Assembly (NCBI RefSeq): GCF_000092025.1
Contig: NC_003062.2
Coordinates: 1,982,001 to 2,046,000 of the forward strand
Direction: 5' to 3'
DNA: 64,000 bases
Origin: Agrobacterium fabrum str. C58
GTDB lineage: Bacteria; Pseudomonadota; Alphaproteobacteria; Rhizobiales; Rhizobiaceae
Each line of letters opens with the position of its first letter. Position 1 is the stretch's first letter. Made by a program: the position numbers and the translations under genes. Positions 25,792-35,700 of the stretch are shown piece after piece. Under the pieces are notes generated by a model that was given only the letters and a program-made list of their open reading frames with translations, ran no database searches and was not told the DNA's origin.

Positions 25792-26298
25792 ATGGGGCAG
25801 GATCATATCCGTTACGACATTCTCGCACAGGATGCCCTTCGCGGCGTTATTCGTAAGGTTTTGGGTGAAGTGGCCGCTACCGGCCGCCTGCCCGGCGACC
25901 ATCACTTCTTCATCACCTTCCTGACCGGCGCGCCGGGCGTGCGGATTTCCCAGCACCTCAAGTCGAAATACGCCGAACAGATGACCATCGTCATCCAGCA
26001 CCAGTTCTGGGATATGAAGGTGACGGAAACCGGATTCGAAATCGGCCTCTCCTTCTCCGATACGCCGGAAAAGCTTGTTATTCCCTACAATGCCATCAGA
26101 GGCTTCTACGATCCTTCCGTCAATTTCGAGCTTGAGTTCGATGTGCCTCTGGCCGAAGAGGAAGAAATGGAAGAAGCGGAAATCACCGCTTACCCCGTTT
26201 CCCACGAGGCGAAGCCCGCTTCCGAAACACCCAAATCGGGTGAGGAAAAGAAGGAAGGCTCCGTCGTTTCGCTGGATGCTTTCCGCAAGAAGCAATAA
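25792..26298 (+). CDS. sspB: SspB, ClpXP adaptor protein (alphaproteobacterial type)
   Basis: A 168-residue adaptor that binds the ssrA tag and delivers tagged proteins to ClpXP. The core is ~1-125 (YDILAQDALRGVIRKVLGEV; HHFFITFLTGAPGVRISQHLKSKY; IGLSFSDTPEKLVIPYNAIRGFYDPS). A flexible acidic linker follows, ending in the short VVSLDAFRKKQ tail that docks on ClpX. It lies directly after ssrA, which makes the pair a compact tag-and-deliver locus. The DUF4169 gene follows after 60 bases on the same strand. Confidence 0.93.
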   Translation: MGQDHIRYDILAQDALRGVIRKVLGEVAATGRLPGDHHFFITFLTGAPGVRISQHLKSKYAEQMTIVIQHQFWDMKVTETGFEIGLSFSDTPEKLVIPYNAIRGFYDPSVNFELEFDVPLAEEEEMEEAEITAYPVSHEAKPASETPKSGEEKKEGSVVSLDAFRKKQ

Positions 26299-26358
26299 CG
26301 GCTTCTGCCCCAAGCCTTTTGAAACCCAGCCTCGTGAAACTCAAGGAGACATATCCCC

Positions 26359-26562
26359 ATGGCGGCCGATATCGTCAATCTGCGTCAGTTTCGCAAACAA
26401 AAGGCGCGTAGCGAAAAAGAAAAACAGGCGGAGCAGAACCGCCTGTCTCACGGCCGTACCAAGACGGAAAAGAACCTCACCTCGGCCCTGAACGACAAAG
26501 CCGAAAAGGCGCTCGATCAGGGGCGGCTCGAAAGAGGCGATGACGGGGCCGGAAAAGACTGA
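26359..26562 (+). CDS. DUF4169-family small protein
   Basis: A 67-residue, very basic and charged protein (ADIVNLRQFRKQKARSEKEKQAEQNRLSHGRTKTEK). The opening MxxxIVNLRxxRKxxAR is the signature of DUF4169, a small alphaproteobacterial family with no known function, commonly found near sspB. A CAAGGAGACATATCCCC ribosome site precedes it. No membrane segment or cysteine is present. Confidence 0.8.
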   Translation: MAADIVNLRQFRKQKARSEKEKQAEQNRLSHGRTKTEKNLTSALNDKAEKALDQGRLERGDDGAGKD

Positions 26563-26674
26563 CGGACCAACCCACCGCAGCGGATTTCGGGATTCGAAAA
26601 AAGAATCGCAAAACAGGGACTTGCCGGGGAGACATGATCGAGATTTCCAACCGGACCCGCCGGAGACCGATCTG

Positions 26675-26884
26675 ATGATCCGCAAACACTCCGCGACCTT
26701 GCATGGCCACCGCACCAGCATCTCGCTTGAGGATGCCTTCTGGGACGAGCTGAAAATCATCGCCGAAAGACGCAAGGTCAGTTTCGCCGCCCTGCTTGCC
26801 GAAATAGACGATAGCCGCCCGGCCGACAGCAATCTGTCGTCATCGCTGCGGGTCTACGTACTGAACTGGCTGAAGACCCGCTGA
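26675..26884 (+). CDS. Ribbon-helix-helix domain protein
   Basis: A 69-residue protein (IRKHSATLHGHRTSISLEDAFWDELKIIAERRKVSFAALLAEID, then SLRVYVLNWLK) of the alphaproteobacterial RHH_4 type; the HRTSISLE strand would contact DNA. The same frame is open back to 26540, overlapping DUF4169, but the conserved part begins at 26675, with GGAG a short distance upstream. It ends the sspB-DUF4169-RHH row on the plus strand, a conserved-looking set. Target DNA unknown. Confidence 0.75.
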   Translation: MIRKHSATLHGHRTSISLEDAFWDELKIIAERRKVSFAALLAEIDDSRPADSNLSSSLRVYVLNWLKTR

Positions 26885-27084
26885 TTCAGGCAGGCGCGGC
26901 CGTCATGTGACATCGATCGCAGACCGCGATACGGTGCGCCCTCATCCGACTACAAAAATTCCCGCCGAAAACTCATAACGCCGTGAAAGCATTCATTAAA
27001 CATTGGCGGCCTAGTCTGCGCTGCAAGGCATTCCCGTATTGCGTAGCCTTGCCTCCGACTAGTGTTCTCAGACTGTCCATTCCC

Positions 27085-27121
27085 CGCCTCTCCCCCGAGG
27101 CGACAGACGGCTTCTGCCGTC
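27085..27121. other. Two adjacent stable hairpins in a 490-base intergenic region
   Basis: The gap 26885-27374 holds no gene I can support. Within it, CGCCTC (27085-27090) pairs with GAGGCG (27097-27102) around TCCCCC, and GACGGC (27106-27111) pairs with GCCGTC (27116-27121) around TTCT. No T tract follows on either strand, so these are not simple terminators. They may belong to a small RNA or an untranslated leader. The rest of the gap carries the RIME-like element at 27227. Confidence 0.4.
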
Positions 27122-27226
27122 TCCGGAAACGAGGATTGCCATCTATCCGTAGGCAAAGCCACTGCTATCAGGTTTAAATTTTGAGTGAGGCCTGAAGCCC
27201 GTTGGGAAGGATAACCATCCCCTGGG

Positions 27227-27313
27227 CGTCATCCTCGGCCCTGTGCCGAGGATCTAATCACGTCGAATAAAATTAATCGGCTGCAGATAACAGGGGCAAG
27301 CCCGAGGATGACG
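27227..27313. repeat. RIME-like palindromic intergenic element, copy 1
   Basis: An 87-base element bounded by perfect 12-base inverted ends, CGTCATCCTCGG (27227-27238) and CCGAGGATGACG (27302-27313). The left half folds on itself (CTCGGC-cctgt-GCCGAG). A second copy of similar length lies at 53776-53861. The pattern matches rhizobial intergenic mosaic elements (RIME). This copy is the more decayed, its right-hand hairpin having lost pairing. Confidence 0.7.
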
Positions 27314-27374
27314 TTGGAGAGTTTGGCGCGATCTTCACGAAATTGAAGAACGACCGGCTTTCCTGTCCCTGAGC

Positions 27375-30300
27375 TTACGGCGTGGCGGGCGCATTTTCCG
27401 GCGCCAGCTGCCGGATGGCGTCTTCCGTCGGCGGCACCACCAGAGCCGGTGCAGACTTCCGCTCGGGCGCCGGCTGTTGTTGCTGTTGTTGCTGCAACCG
27501 CTCCTGCTGTTCCTTTTCCTGGCGCAGGCGCTCTTCGGCCGCGGCTTTCAAACGTGCCTCTTCTTCGGCCTTGGCCTTGGCTTCCGCCTCAGCCCGTTCC
27601 TTCTCGGCCTGCCGTTCTGCCGCCTGGGAGCGGTAGAGCGCCACTTCGCGGCGCAGGCGCTGCTTTTCAAGAACGCTGGCCTGCATCGCCTCCACCCGCC
27701 GCCGCTCCTTTTCGAAAGCCCGAAGAGACAGGTAATTGCTGAGCGCGGAGACATCTGTCGTCAAGGCAGGCGCGGCAAGCGGGCCGTTATAGTTGAGACG
27801 CACGGAAGGTTCAGCACCCGCGACCGTTTCGGTGCCGGGATTGAACAGGAGATTGAGGTCGCCATTTACGGTCGAAGCGGCAATGTCGACAGTCGCATCG
27901 GCGGTCAGGGTCACCGGATCGATGCCCGCTCGCAAATTCTTGAAATGAAGCGCACCACCATTCAGCGAAAATGGCAGTGCCACATCACCGAGCGCAATTT
28001 CACCCTGCCACAGGCTCTGATCCACCAGCGGCCGCACCTTTGGCGCATCGATCGGCTGCTGCAAACCATCGGCCGCTTGCAGGATCGGTGGCAGGGCACC
28101 GGGATTAAGTCCCTTCAGCACAAGCCCGCTCGCCCGGACTTCACCCGAACCACCAGCCGATTTCAGCATTTCGCCGACACTTTTGCCGGTCGATTCGGCC
28201 GTGAGATCAATCGCGACCCGGCCTGTCGCCACAGGCCCGTTGGCATTGGCCCATAGGATCGGTTCCGGATTGGCGTCGGTCACCGCGATCTTGCTGCGGA
28301 AAATGCCCGCACCCTCGCCCGTGGACATGGCAAGCCGTCCGGCGAGCTTGCCGCCCATGAAGGTGCCGGCAACATCGTCAAGCGAGAGACTGCCCGCATC
28401 ATGCGTGAGCTTGGCCGAAACGCCCGTGACCGTGCCGAAGGGGCCAGCCTCGAAGCTTTCCGCTTTCAGGGCAAGCGACGCCTTGAGCTGCGGGAATGCA
28501 GGCATGGCAAGAGGCTTTGCATTCAGCGCGCCGGTTTCCGGGTCGATCACCGGCCCGTAGATCACGTCTCCCAGCCAGGCGAGATCGGCCGTTCTGACCG
28601 AAAGTTCGCCCGTGACGGGATGAGGCGCGGCACGCTGGACCGTGACATTACCCGAGAAGGGATTGCCACCCGCCTGCCCGCCGATCGAGGAAAAGGCGAT
28701 CTTCTGCCCATCCACTGCTACCTTGGCATTGGCCTTCACCGCCATGCCGCCACCGAGCTGCGGCAGGCCGACAGCGTTCATGATCAGATAGGGTTCGATG
28801 TCGGCGCTTTCGAGCGCCACATCCGCGCTGCCCTCACCGAAGTTGGCGGCCGCAACGGCAAAGGAACCATTCATCGAAAAATGCGTGCGTTCCGTCGAAA
28901 AACGCAGCTCGGTCTGGGCGGGTGAGCCGAGCGTGCCATTGAGCTTGACGGAAAGGAGCCCCTCCCCGTCCGCATCGAAGGGCAGCGGATCAAGCCCCGC
29001 CTGCCCGAACAGGATCGCCGTCGACTGGTTTTTCAGCACCGCTTCCAGCGACATGGCCGTATCGTCCGTGATCGACAGGAAATCCGGCATCTTGGCGACA
29101 GCCGACAGACGGCTGCCATTAACGGTTCCGGAAACGGCGACATTGGCGCCGCCATTGTCACTGTTGACGGAGACGTCCATGGCAAGATCGGAATTGGCGT
29201 ACCACGGCGCGCTCGCCGCCAGGCGGCTGAGGAAGGGATGGTCCGGCAGCTTCTGCTGCAGCATGGTGAAGAACGGCTGCATATCGGCTGCATGCAGGTT
29301 CACCGTGCCTTTGCCGGCATATTTCAGCAACGACCCCTGCAACTGTCCCTTTGCCTTCACCTCCGCGCCGGCAATATCGCCGGCCGTCATGTTTTCAAGC
29401 GAGAGAACCCCGCCCGCCATGGTGAAGGCAGTCTCGACATGATTGGCCGTCACCCCGGCCATGTTGAACCGGTCGGCCTTGAATTTTGCGGTGATGCGAT
29501 GGTCGAGAACCGAGCTTCCGACCTGATCGCCAAGCGCGAGACTGCCAAGCGCCCGCAGGGCATCAAGATCGATTTCATTGCCGGCGAGATCGATGGAAAG
29601 ATTGGAGGTCTTGCCGTCCGAGCGCCGCTCCAGCTCACCTTTCAGTGAGGCATCGCCAATCGCCAGTTCCAGATTATTGAAACGCTGGTTGAGCGTCGTC
29701 AGCGAGACATCGGCGGAAAAACCGGCGGCATTGAGTTGCCGGATCGCCGGATCGACCGAGCCGGAAAGCCAGTTCGCCAGCCCAGAGGGCTGGTTGGAGG
29801 CGAGCAGCAGATTGCCGTTAAAGGCGGGGCCGCCGAGCAGCGTCAGCGATCCCTTGGCTTCGAGCTGTGTCCGGCCCGGCAGCGTCGCCACGGCATTCAC
29901 CACCTGCCAGCCGCTGCCATCCGGGCGCACATCCAGCCTGATGTCGCGGATCGTCGTATCGTCGGAAACGAGCGCGGGAAGGCTAATGCTCGCCTTGCCC
30001 GGCACCGGCGGCACCGGAATGCGGGCCACCATGGCGGCAAAGGCTTCGACGCGCTGCCGCACCGAGACGGTTGGCTGGCGTGAAGTCTTGCCCGTCTGCA
30101 CCACGGGGGGGGCAAAGCGGGCGACATCGATCTGCTGGCCATCTGCGGTGAGCAGGAATTCCGGCTTGGCGCCGGTATCCAGCGTCGCTTCACCGGTCAC
30201 GATATAGGGGTTTTCACTAGCGCCAAGCTCCATGCGGTAGCTCGGGATACGAACGCTTTCATTGGTCAGTTCGAAACTGCCGCGCGTGCGCGGCGAGGAA

Positions 30301-31079
30301 AAGAGGGATTGCCCCGCCTGCTGCTTCTGCTTTTCATCTTCCCGGAAACTGAAGGAGAAGGAGCCGCTATAGGCGGGTTTCCCCGCCGTCGCCGCAATCG
30401 CGCCGTCAAGATCAACTTCGACAGGATGTTCATCGGGCACGAGACGGAGCCTCAGCCCCATGCGGCCATTGGCGTAGTCCGGCTCGCTGCTCGAAAGCGA
30501 GAAGGAGCCAGGATGACCATCGACAGCGGCGCGTCCTTCGGCTTTCCAGGGTCCGGCCAGCGAATTGGCGGACATGTCGGCATTGAGGCCGGTCACGACA
30601 CGGTTACGGCCGGACTGCTCGTCGATGAATTCGATCTGCCCGCCTTCAATCTGCACGCTTTCCAGAACCACGGTGCGGGCGGGAATTTCCGCCCGGCTGC
30701 CGCGCATCCAGTCCAGCGTGCCGTCCTTCAACAGCCGGATCTTCGCCTTGGGTTCCTCGATGCGCATGTCGAAGATGCGCGCCTCGCCCGAAAGGAAAGG
30801 CGCCAACTCGGCATCCATGGAAAACCGCGCGACCTGGATGAGCGGTGATCCGTCCGCATCGGTTCCGGCGCGCACATCATGCAGAGTTACCGAAGGGAAA
30901 GGCAGCAGCCGGGCTTCGACGCGGCCGTGCACCACCACCTTCTTGCCGAGAATGCGGCTTGCCTGATCCTCAAAGTCGCGGCGGAAATCCGTCCAGTCGA
31001 CGAAATAGGGAATGAGCAGCGCTGAAAACAGCACCAAGGCCAGCAGTCCGCCCAGAAAAACCAGAATACGCCCGAGCAC
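27375..31079 (-). CDS. AsmA-family envelope protein, very large
   Basis: A 1234-residue protein with an N-terminal membrane anchor (~1-24, MLGRILVFLGGLLALVLFSALLIPYFV) followed by the AsmA opening (DWTDFRRDFEDQASRILGKKVVVHGRVEARLLPFPSVTLHDVRAG). A long repetitive beta-rich region typical of AsmA/TamB-like lipid-transfer proteins follows, then an AsmA_2-like C-terminal part (~960-1110). The last ~120 residues are a highly charged Ala/Glu/Arg coiled coil with a Gln run. AsmA proteins are thought to move phospholipid between the membranes. The coiled-coil/poly-Gln tail is unusual and would be periplasmic. Confidence 0.85.
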   Translation of the reverse strand: MLGRILVFLGGLLALVLFSALLIPYFVDWTDFRRDFEDQASRILGKKVVVHGRVEARLLPFPSVTLHDVRAGTDADGSPLIQVARFSMDAELAPFLSGEARIFDMRIEEPKAKIRLLKDGTLDWMRGSRAEIPARTVVLESVQIEGGQIEFIDEQSGRNRVVTGLNADMSANSLAGPWKAEGRAAVDGHPGSFSLSSSEPDYANGRMGLRLRLVPDEHPVEVDLDGAIAATAGKPAYSGSFSFSFREDEKQKQQAGQSLFSSPRTRGSFELTNESVRIPSYRMELGASENPYIVTGEATLDTGAKPEFLLTADGQQIDVARFAPPVVQTGKTSRQPTVSVRQRVEAFAAMVARIPVPPVPGKASISLPALVSDDTTIRDIRLDVRPDGSGWQVVNAVATLPGRTQLEAKGSLTLLGGPAFNGNLLLASNQPSGLANWLSGSVDPAIRQLNAAGFSADVSLTTLNQRFNNLELAIGDASLKGELERRSDGKTSNLSIDLAGNEIDLDALRALGSLALGDQVGSSVLDHRITAKFKADRFNMAGVTANHVETAFTMAGGVLSLENMTAGDIAGAEVKAKGQLQGSLLKYAGKGTVNLHAADMQPFFTMLQQKLPDHPFLSRLAASAPWYANSDLAMDVSVNSDNGGANVAVSGTVNGSRLSAVAKMPDFLSITDDTAMSLEAVLKNQSTAILFGQAGLDPLPFDADGEGLLSVKLNGTLGSPAQTELRFSTERTHFSMNGSFAVAAANFGEGSADVALESADIEPYLIMNAVGLPQLGGGMAVKANAKVAVDGQKIAFSSIGGQAGGNPFSGNVTVQRAAPHPVTGELSVRTADLAWLGDVIYGPVIDPETGALNAKPLAMPAFPQLKASLALKAESFEAGPFGTVTGVSAKLTHDAGSLSLDDVAGTFMGGKLAGRLAMSTGEGAGIFRSKIAVTDANPEPILWANANGPVATGRVAIDLTAESTGKSVGEMLKSAGGSGEVRASGLVLKGLNPGALPPILQAADGLQQPIDAPKVRPLVDQSLWQGEIALGDVALPFSLNGGALHFKNLRAGIDPVTLTADATVDIAASTVNGDLNLLFNPGTETVAGAEPSVRLNYNGPLAAPALTTDVSALSNYLSLRAFEKERRRVEAMQASVLEKQRLRREVALYRSQAAERQAEKERAEAEAKAKAEEEARLKAAAEERLRQEKEQQERLQQQQQQQPAPERKSAPALVVPPTEDAIRQLAPENAPATP

Positions 31080-31170
31080 TGACCTGCATCTCCCTTCGCG
31101 AACGCTGCAAACCTATTCTTTTCTGCCTTAACGGCAAGCAGCCTTTTGTACCAATCAAATATGAGAACGA

Positions 31171-32583
31171 TCAGACAAGCCGAAACAATTTGCCCGGATT
31201 GAAGATGTTATCGGGGTCGAGCGACGTTTTGATGGCGCGCATGAGATCCAGTGCATTTCCTGCCTCTTCGGCAAGAAAACTCATCTTGCCCTGGCCAATG
31301 CCATGTTCGCCGGTGCATGTGCCGTCCATGGCAATGGCGCGGCGGTTGAGACGGGCAACAAAGGCCTCTGTTTTCGCAACGCTTTCGGCGTCCTTGCCAT
31401 CAAACAGAATAAGCACATGGAAGTTCCCATCACCCGCATGGCCGACGATCGGCGCCAGAAAGCCGTTCTCGGCAATATCCCGCTGCGTTTCCACGACGCA
31501 ATCGGCCAGCCGTGAAATCGGCACGCAGACATCGGTGGAAAGCCCGTCGAGATGTGGTGCCAGCGCCCGCGACGCCCAATAGGCGTCGTGGCGCGCCTTC
31601 CACAGCTTGTTGCGCTCCGCCGCATCGCCCGTCCAGCGGAAATCGACGCTGCCGCATTCGGCTGCAATCTCGGCGAACTGCTGCGATTGCAGCGCCGCCG
31701 TCTCCTCGGTGCCATGGAACTCCACGAAGAGTGTCGGCTTTTCCGCATAGTTCAGACCGGAATAGGCATTGCAGGCGCGCACCTGCACCTCGTCAAGCAA
31801 TTCGATGCGGGCGACCGGAACGCCCATCTGGATCGTCATGATGACGGCATCGCAGGCCGCCTTGATACTGTCGAAGGTGCAGACACCGCCGGTAATCTTT
31901 TCCGGAATGCCCTGCAGCCGCAGCGTCACCGAGGTGATGACACCGAGCGTGCCTTCGGCCCCCACGAAAAGCCGCGTCAGGTCGTAACCGGCGGACGACT
32001 TGCGGGCGCGCCGCGCAGTGCGGATTTCCTCACCATTGGCGACAACGGCGGTGACGGCCAGAACATTGTCCTTCATCGTGCCGTAACGCACGGCATTGGT
32101 GCCGGAAGCGCGCGTCGAGGCCATGCCGCCAATCGAAGCATTGGCGCCGGGATCGATCGGAAAGAACAGGCCGGTATCGCGCAGATAGACATTCAGATCC
32201 TCGCGCGTCACGCCGGGCTCCACCGTCACGTCAAGATCTTCGGCATTCACCTCAATGATGCGATTCATCCGGCTGAAATCGATGCATATTCCGCCATTGG
32301 GCGCGTTGACCTGCCCTTCGAGCGAAGATCCCGTTCCGAAGGGAATGACCGGCACCTTGTATTGCGCGCAGGCCTTTACCACGGCCTTCACATCATCGGC
32401 GCTTTCGGCAAAAACGACACCGTCGGGCGCCTGCAGGGTCAGGTAGGTGGTGGTATGGCCATGCTGCTCGCGAAACGCCTGGCCCGTCTGGAGCTTATCG
32501 CCCAGCTGCTGCTTCAGCACCGCGAGCGCAGACGCGATACCCTCTTCGTTCCGCTTGCCCGCCACCACATCCTTCAGTGCCAT
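31171..32583 (-). CDS. FAD-linked 2-hydroxyacid dehydrogenase (D-lactate/glycolate oxidase type)
   Basis: A 470-residue flavoprotein of the GlcD/Dld group. The FAD-binding PCMH domain is in the N-terminal half (VPVIPFGTGSSLEGQVNAPNGGICIDFSRMNRI; IDPGANASIGGMASTRASGTNAVRYG), and the FAD-oxidase C domain follows (HAGDGNFHVLILF; GTCTGEHGIGQGKMSFL). It should pass electrons from D-lactate or a similar 2-hydroxyacid to cytochrome c or quinone. The ATG at 32583 has GGAG at -8. No GlcE/GlcF partners are seen, so a single-subunit D-lactate dehydrogenase is most likely. Confidence 0.88.
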   Translation of the reverse strand: MALKDVVAGKRNEEGIASALAVLKQQLGDKLQTGQAFREQHGHTTTYLTLQAPDGVVFAESADDVKAVVKACAQYKVPVIPFGTGSSLEGQVNAPNGGICIDFSRMNRIIEVNAEDLDVTVEPGVTREDLNVYLRDTGLFFPIDPGANASIGGMASTRASGTNAVRYGTMKDNVLAVTAVVANGEEIRTARRARKSSAGYDLTRLFVGAEGTLGVITSVTLRLQGIPEKITGGVCTFDSIKAACDAVIMTIQMGVPVARIELLDEVQVRACNAYSGLNYAEKPTLFVEFHGTEETAALQSQQFAEIAAECGSVDFRWTGDAAERNKLWKARHDAYWASRALAPHLDGLSTDVCVPISRLADCVVETQRDIAENGFLAPIVGHAGDGNFHVLILFDGKDAESVAKTEAFVARLNRRAIAMDGTCTGEHGIGQGKMSFLAEEAGNALDLMRAIKTSLDPDNIFNPGKLFRLV

Positions 32584-32712
32584 CGTCAATCTCCACCACA
32601 ACATCTGCCCGTAACGGATTCGATCCGTTACGAAATTTCGTCAGGTGGTATGGGATAAGGTTAACGCTTTGTCCAGCATCGCGATTGCACCTGATGCGGT
32701 TTGGCGCCCACC

Positions 32713-35700
32713 CTATTCCGCTGCGAGCAACGGCTTGTCTTCCTCCAGCGCTTTGCGGCGGGCGGCAAGTTCGAGTTCGCGGTGAAGGCGAATTTCTTCA
32801 TCTGCCTGCGGTTTGGCGAAGCGGGCGATCAGCAGGTAAGACACCGGGGTGATGTAAAGCGTCACCAGCGTCGCAAAACCGAGACCGCCGACGATGACCC
32901 AGCCGAGTGCGATGCGCGCTTCCGCACCCGCCCCCTGCGCCAGCACCAGCGGCACGCCGCCGAGAATGGTGGCGATCATCGTCATCATGACAGGGCGCAG
33001 GCGGATGCTGGTGGCCTTTTCGATCGCCTCACGCACGGTCGCACCCTGATCGCGCAGATGATTGGCGAACTCGACAATCAAAATACCATTCTTGGCCATG
33101 ACGCCGACAAGCAGCACAAGCCCGATCTGGCTATAGACGTTGAGGCTCGAGCCCGTGACCAGCAGCGCGATGACGGCGCAGGCGAGACCGAGCGGCACCG
33201 TCGACATGATGATGACCGAACTCAGCACGCTTTCAAACTGCGCGGCCAGCACAAGGAAGATGATGGCGATGGCGAAACCGAAGGTCAGCAACATGCCGCT
33301 CGAATTTTCTTCCAGCGTCGCCGCTTCACCCAGCGGCAGCAGACGCGCGCCTGATGGCATCACGGATTGCGCCAGTTCGTTCACCTTCTCCATGGCCTGA
33401 CCGAGCGACACACCGTCTTTGAGGTTGGCGGTGAAACCGACGGAAGGAAGCTGCTGCTCGCGGTTCAACTGCGGCGCAACCGCATTTTCCTTGAGCGTGG
33501 CGATGACCGACATCGGCACGATCTTACCGTCACCCGTTTTCAGGAAGACATTTTCCAGATCGGTCGGATCGTTGATCGGCCGGGTAGAAGACAGGAGCCT
33601 GACCGGGATAGCATCGCCATCCACGAAGACATCAACGATCGAGCGACCTTCCAGCAGCGACTGCATCGAACGCGAGAGGCCGGTGATGTCGATACCGAGA
33701 TCGGAGGCGCGCTCGCGGTCGATGGAGACGGAAAGCTGGGCCTGATTTGGCTCGTTGTCCAAACGCGGCGTATCGAACAGGCCGCCTTCCTCCATGGAAA
33801 GCAGCAGTTTCTGCGTCGCCTCTGTCAGCGCCGGATAGTTGCTGCCGACCATCGCCATCTGCAGGCCGTTGCCGGCGCCGCGAATGCGCAGACTGTTCGG
33901 CTGCATGGCATTACCGCGCAAAGCCGGAACCTTGTTGGCAGCGGAGGTGACGTCAGCCGCGATCTGGTTCTGGGTGCGTTCGCGATCCGCCCAAGGGGCG
34001 AGCGTCAGCACCATGAAGCCGGTATTGGAAGAACCGTTCATGCCGGTGATGGAATAGACATTGCGGATTTCGCCACTATCGCGCAGCGGCTGCAGATTTT
34101 CCTCGATCCGTTGCAACTGGTCACGCGTATATTCAAGGCTGACGCCCTGCGGCGCGGTGACCCGCATCATGACCGAGGCGCGGTCCTCGCGCGGCGTCAG
34201 CTCGTTCTGGATCATGCCGAAGGCGATCCAGGACAGGCCCGAGAAGATCAGCGCAACAACGATGACGATCAGCGGATTGTTGAGGCAGGCGGCAAGCGTC
34301 GTCTTGTAGGTGGAGGCAAAGACATTGCCGAACCACATGAGCGGCCCCGTCGGTTCCTTCAGCCCCTGTTTCAGCATGCGCGAGGCCAGCATCGGGCACA
34401 GCGTCAGCGCCGTTATTGACGACAGGCCGACGGCGAAGGCGAGCACGAAGCCGAATTCACGGAACAGGCCGCCAAGCTGGCCCGGCAGGAACGACAGCGG
34501 AATGAACACGGCGGCAAGCGTCGCCGTCGTTGCGATGACGGCGAAGAACACTTCCTGCGTGCCGAGAACGGCGGCGGCGCGCGGTCCCATGCCTTCCGCC
34601 CGGCGGCGCACGATGTTTTCCAGCACCACGATGGCGTCATCGACAACCAGACCCGTCGCCAGAACGATGGCAAGCAGCGTCAGGATATTGACCGAGAAGC
34701 CGACCATATAGATGGCGACGATGGTGCCGATCAGCGCCACCGGCATGGTGATCGCCGGAATGAGGGTCGCCCGCCAGTCGCGGAAAAAGAGATAGAGCAC
34801 AACGACCACGATGAGCGCGGAGAGCCCCAGCGCCAGTTCGACCTCATGCAGCGCGCCTTCGATGAAGACGGCGTCATCGCTGGTGACGACAATACGCGTG
34901 CCCTCAGGCAGATTGGCGGACATGGCATCGACGGCGGCCTTCACACCCGTTGAAATATTGAGCGTGTTGGACTGCGCCTGACGGATGACGCCGAGACCGA
35001 CACCCTGCACCCCATTGGAGCGCAACGAGGTGGATTGATCGTCAGCGCCGAGCATGACGGTCGCCACATCCCGCAGGCGGATATTGTCCTTGATGAGAAG
35101 GTTGGAAAAATCCTCCGGCTTCGTCAGACTGGCCGTGGCGCGCACGACAATGTCCTGCGTCGTGCTTTTCAGCGATCCCGCCGGCACGTCGAGTGCGGCG
35201 CTGGCAAGCGCATTGGAAACATCGGTGACGGTCAGACCACGGCTGGCAAGAGCAGCCTGATTGAGATCGACGCGAAAAACCTTTTCCTGATCGCCGTAAA
35301 GCTCGACATCCGCCACACCATCGACAGCGGCCAGGCGGTCGATGATCTCGTCATCCACCAGCTTGGTCAGATCTTCCATGCTGAGCGTGGAGGATGTGAC
35401 GGCAAGGCGCATGATCGGCTGGCTGTCGGAATCCGCCTTGATGATCTGGGGTTCGTCGGCATCGTCAGGCAGCTGGTTGGTGACGCGGCCGATGGCGTCG
35501 CGCACGTCATTGGCGGCAACGGCCATGTCGACATTGTCGCTGAACTCCATCGTCACGCGGCTGGTTCCGAATTGCGAGCTCGAAGCGATGGATTTGATGC
35601 CGCTGACACGCGCCACGGCGCCTTCGATGGTCTGCGTTACTTCCTGGTCAATCGTTTCCGGTGCCGCCCCCTCATAGGTGGTCCTGACGCTGATCGACGG

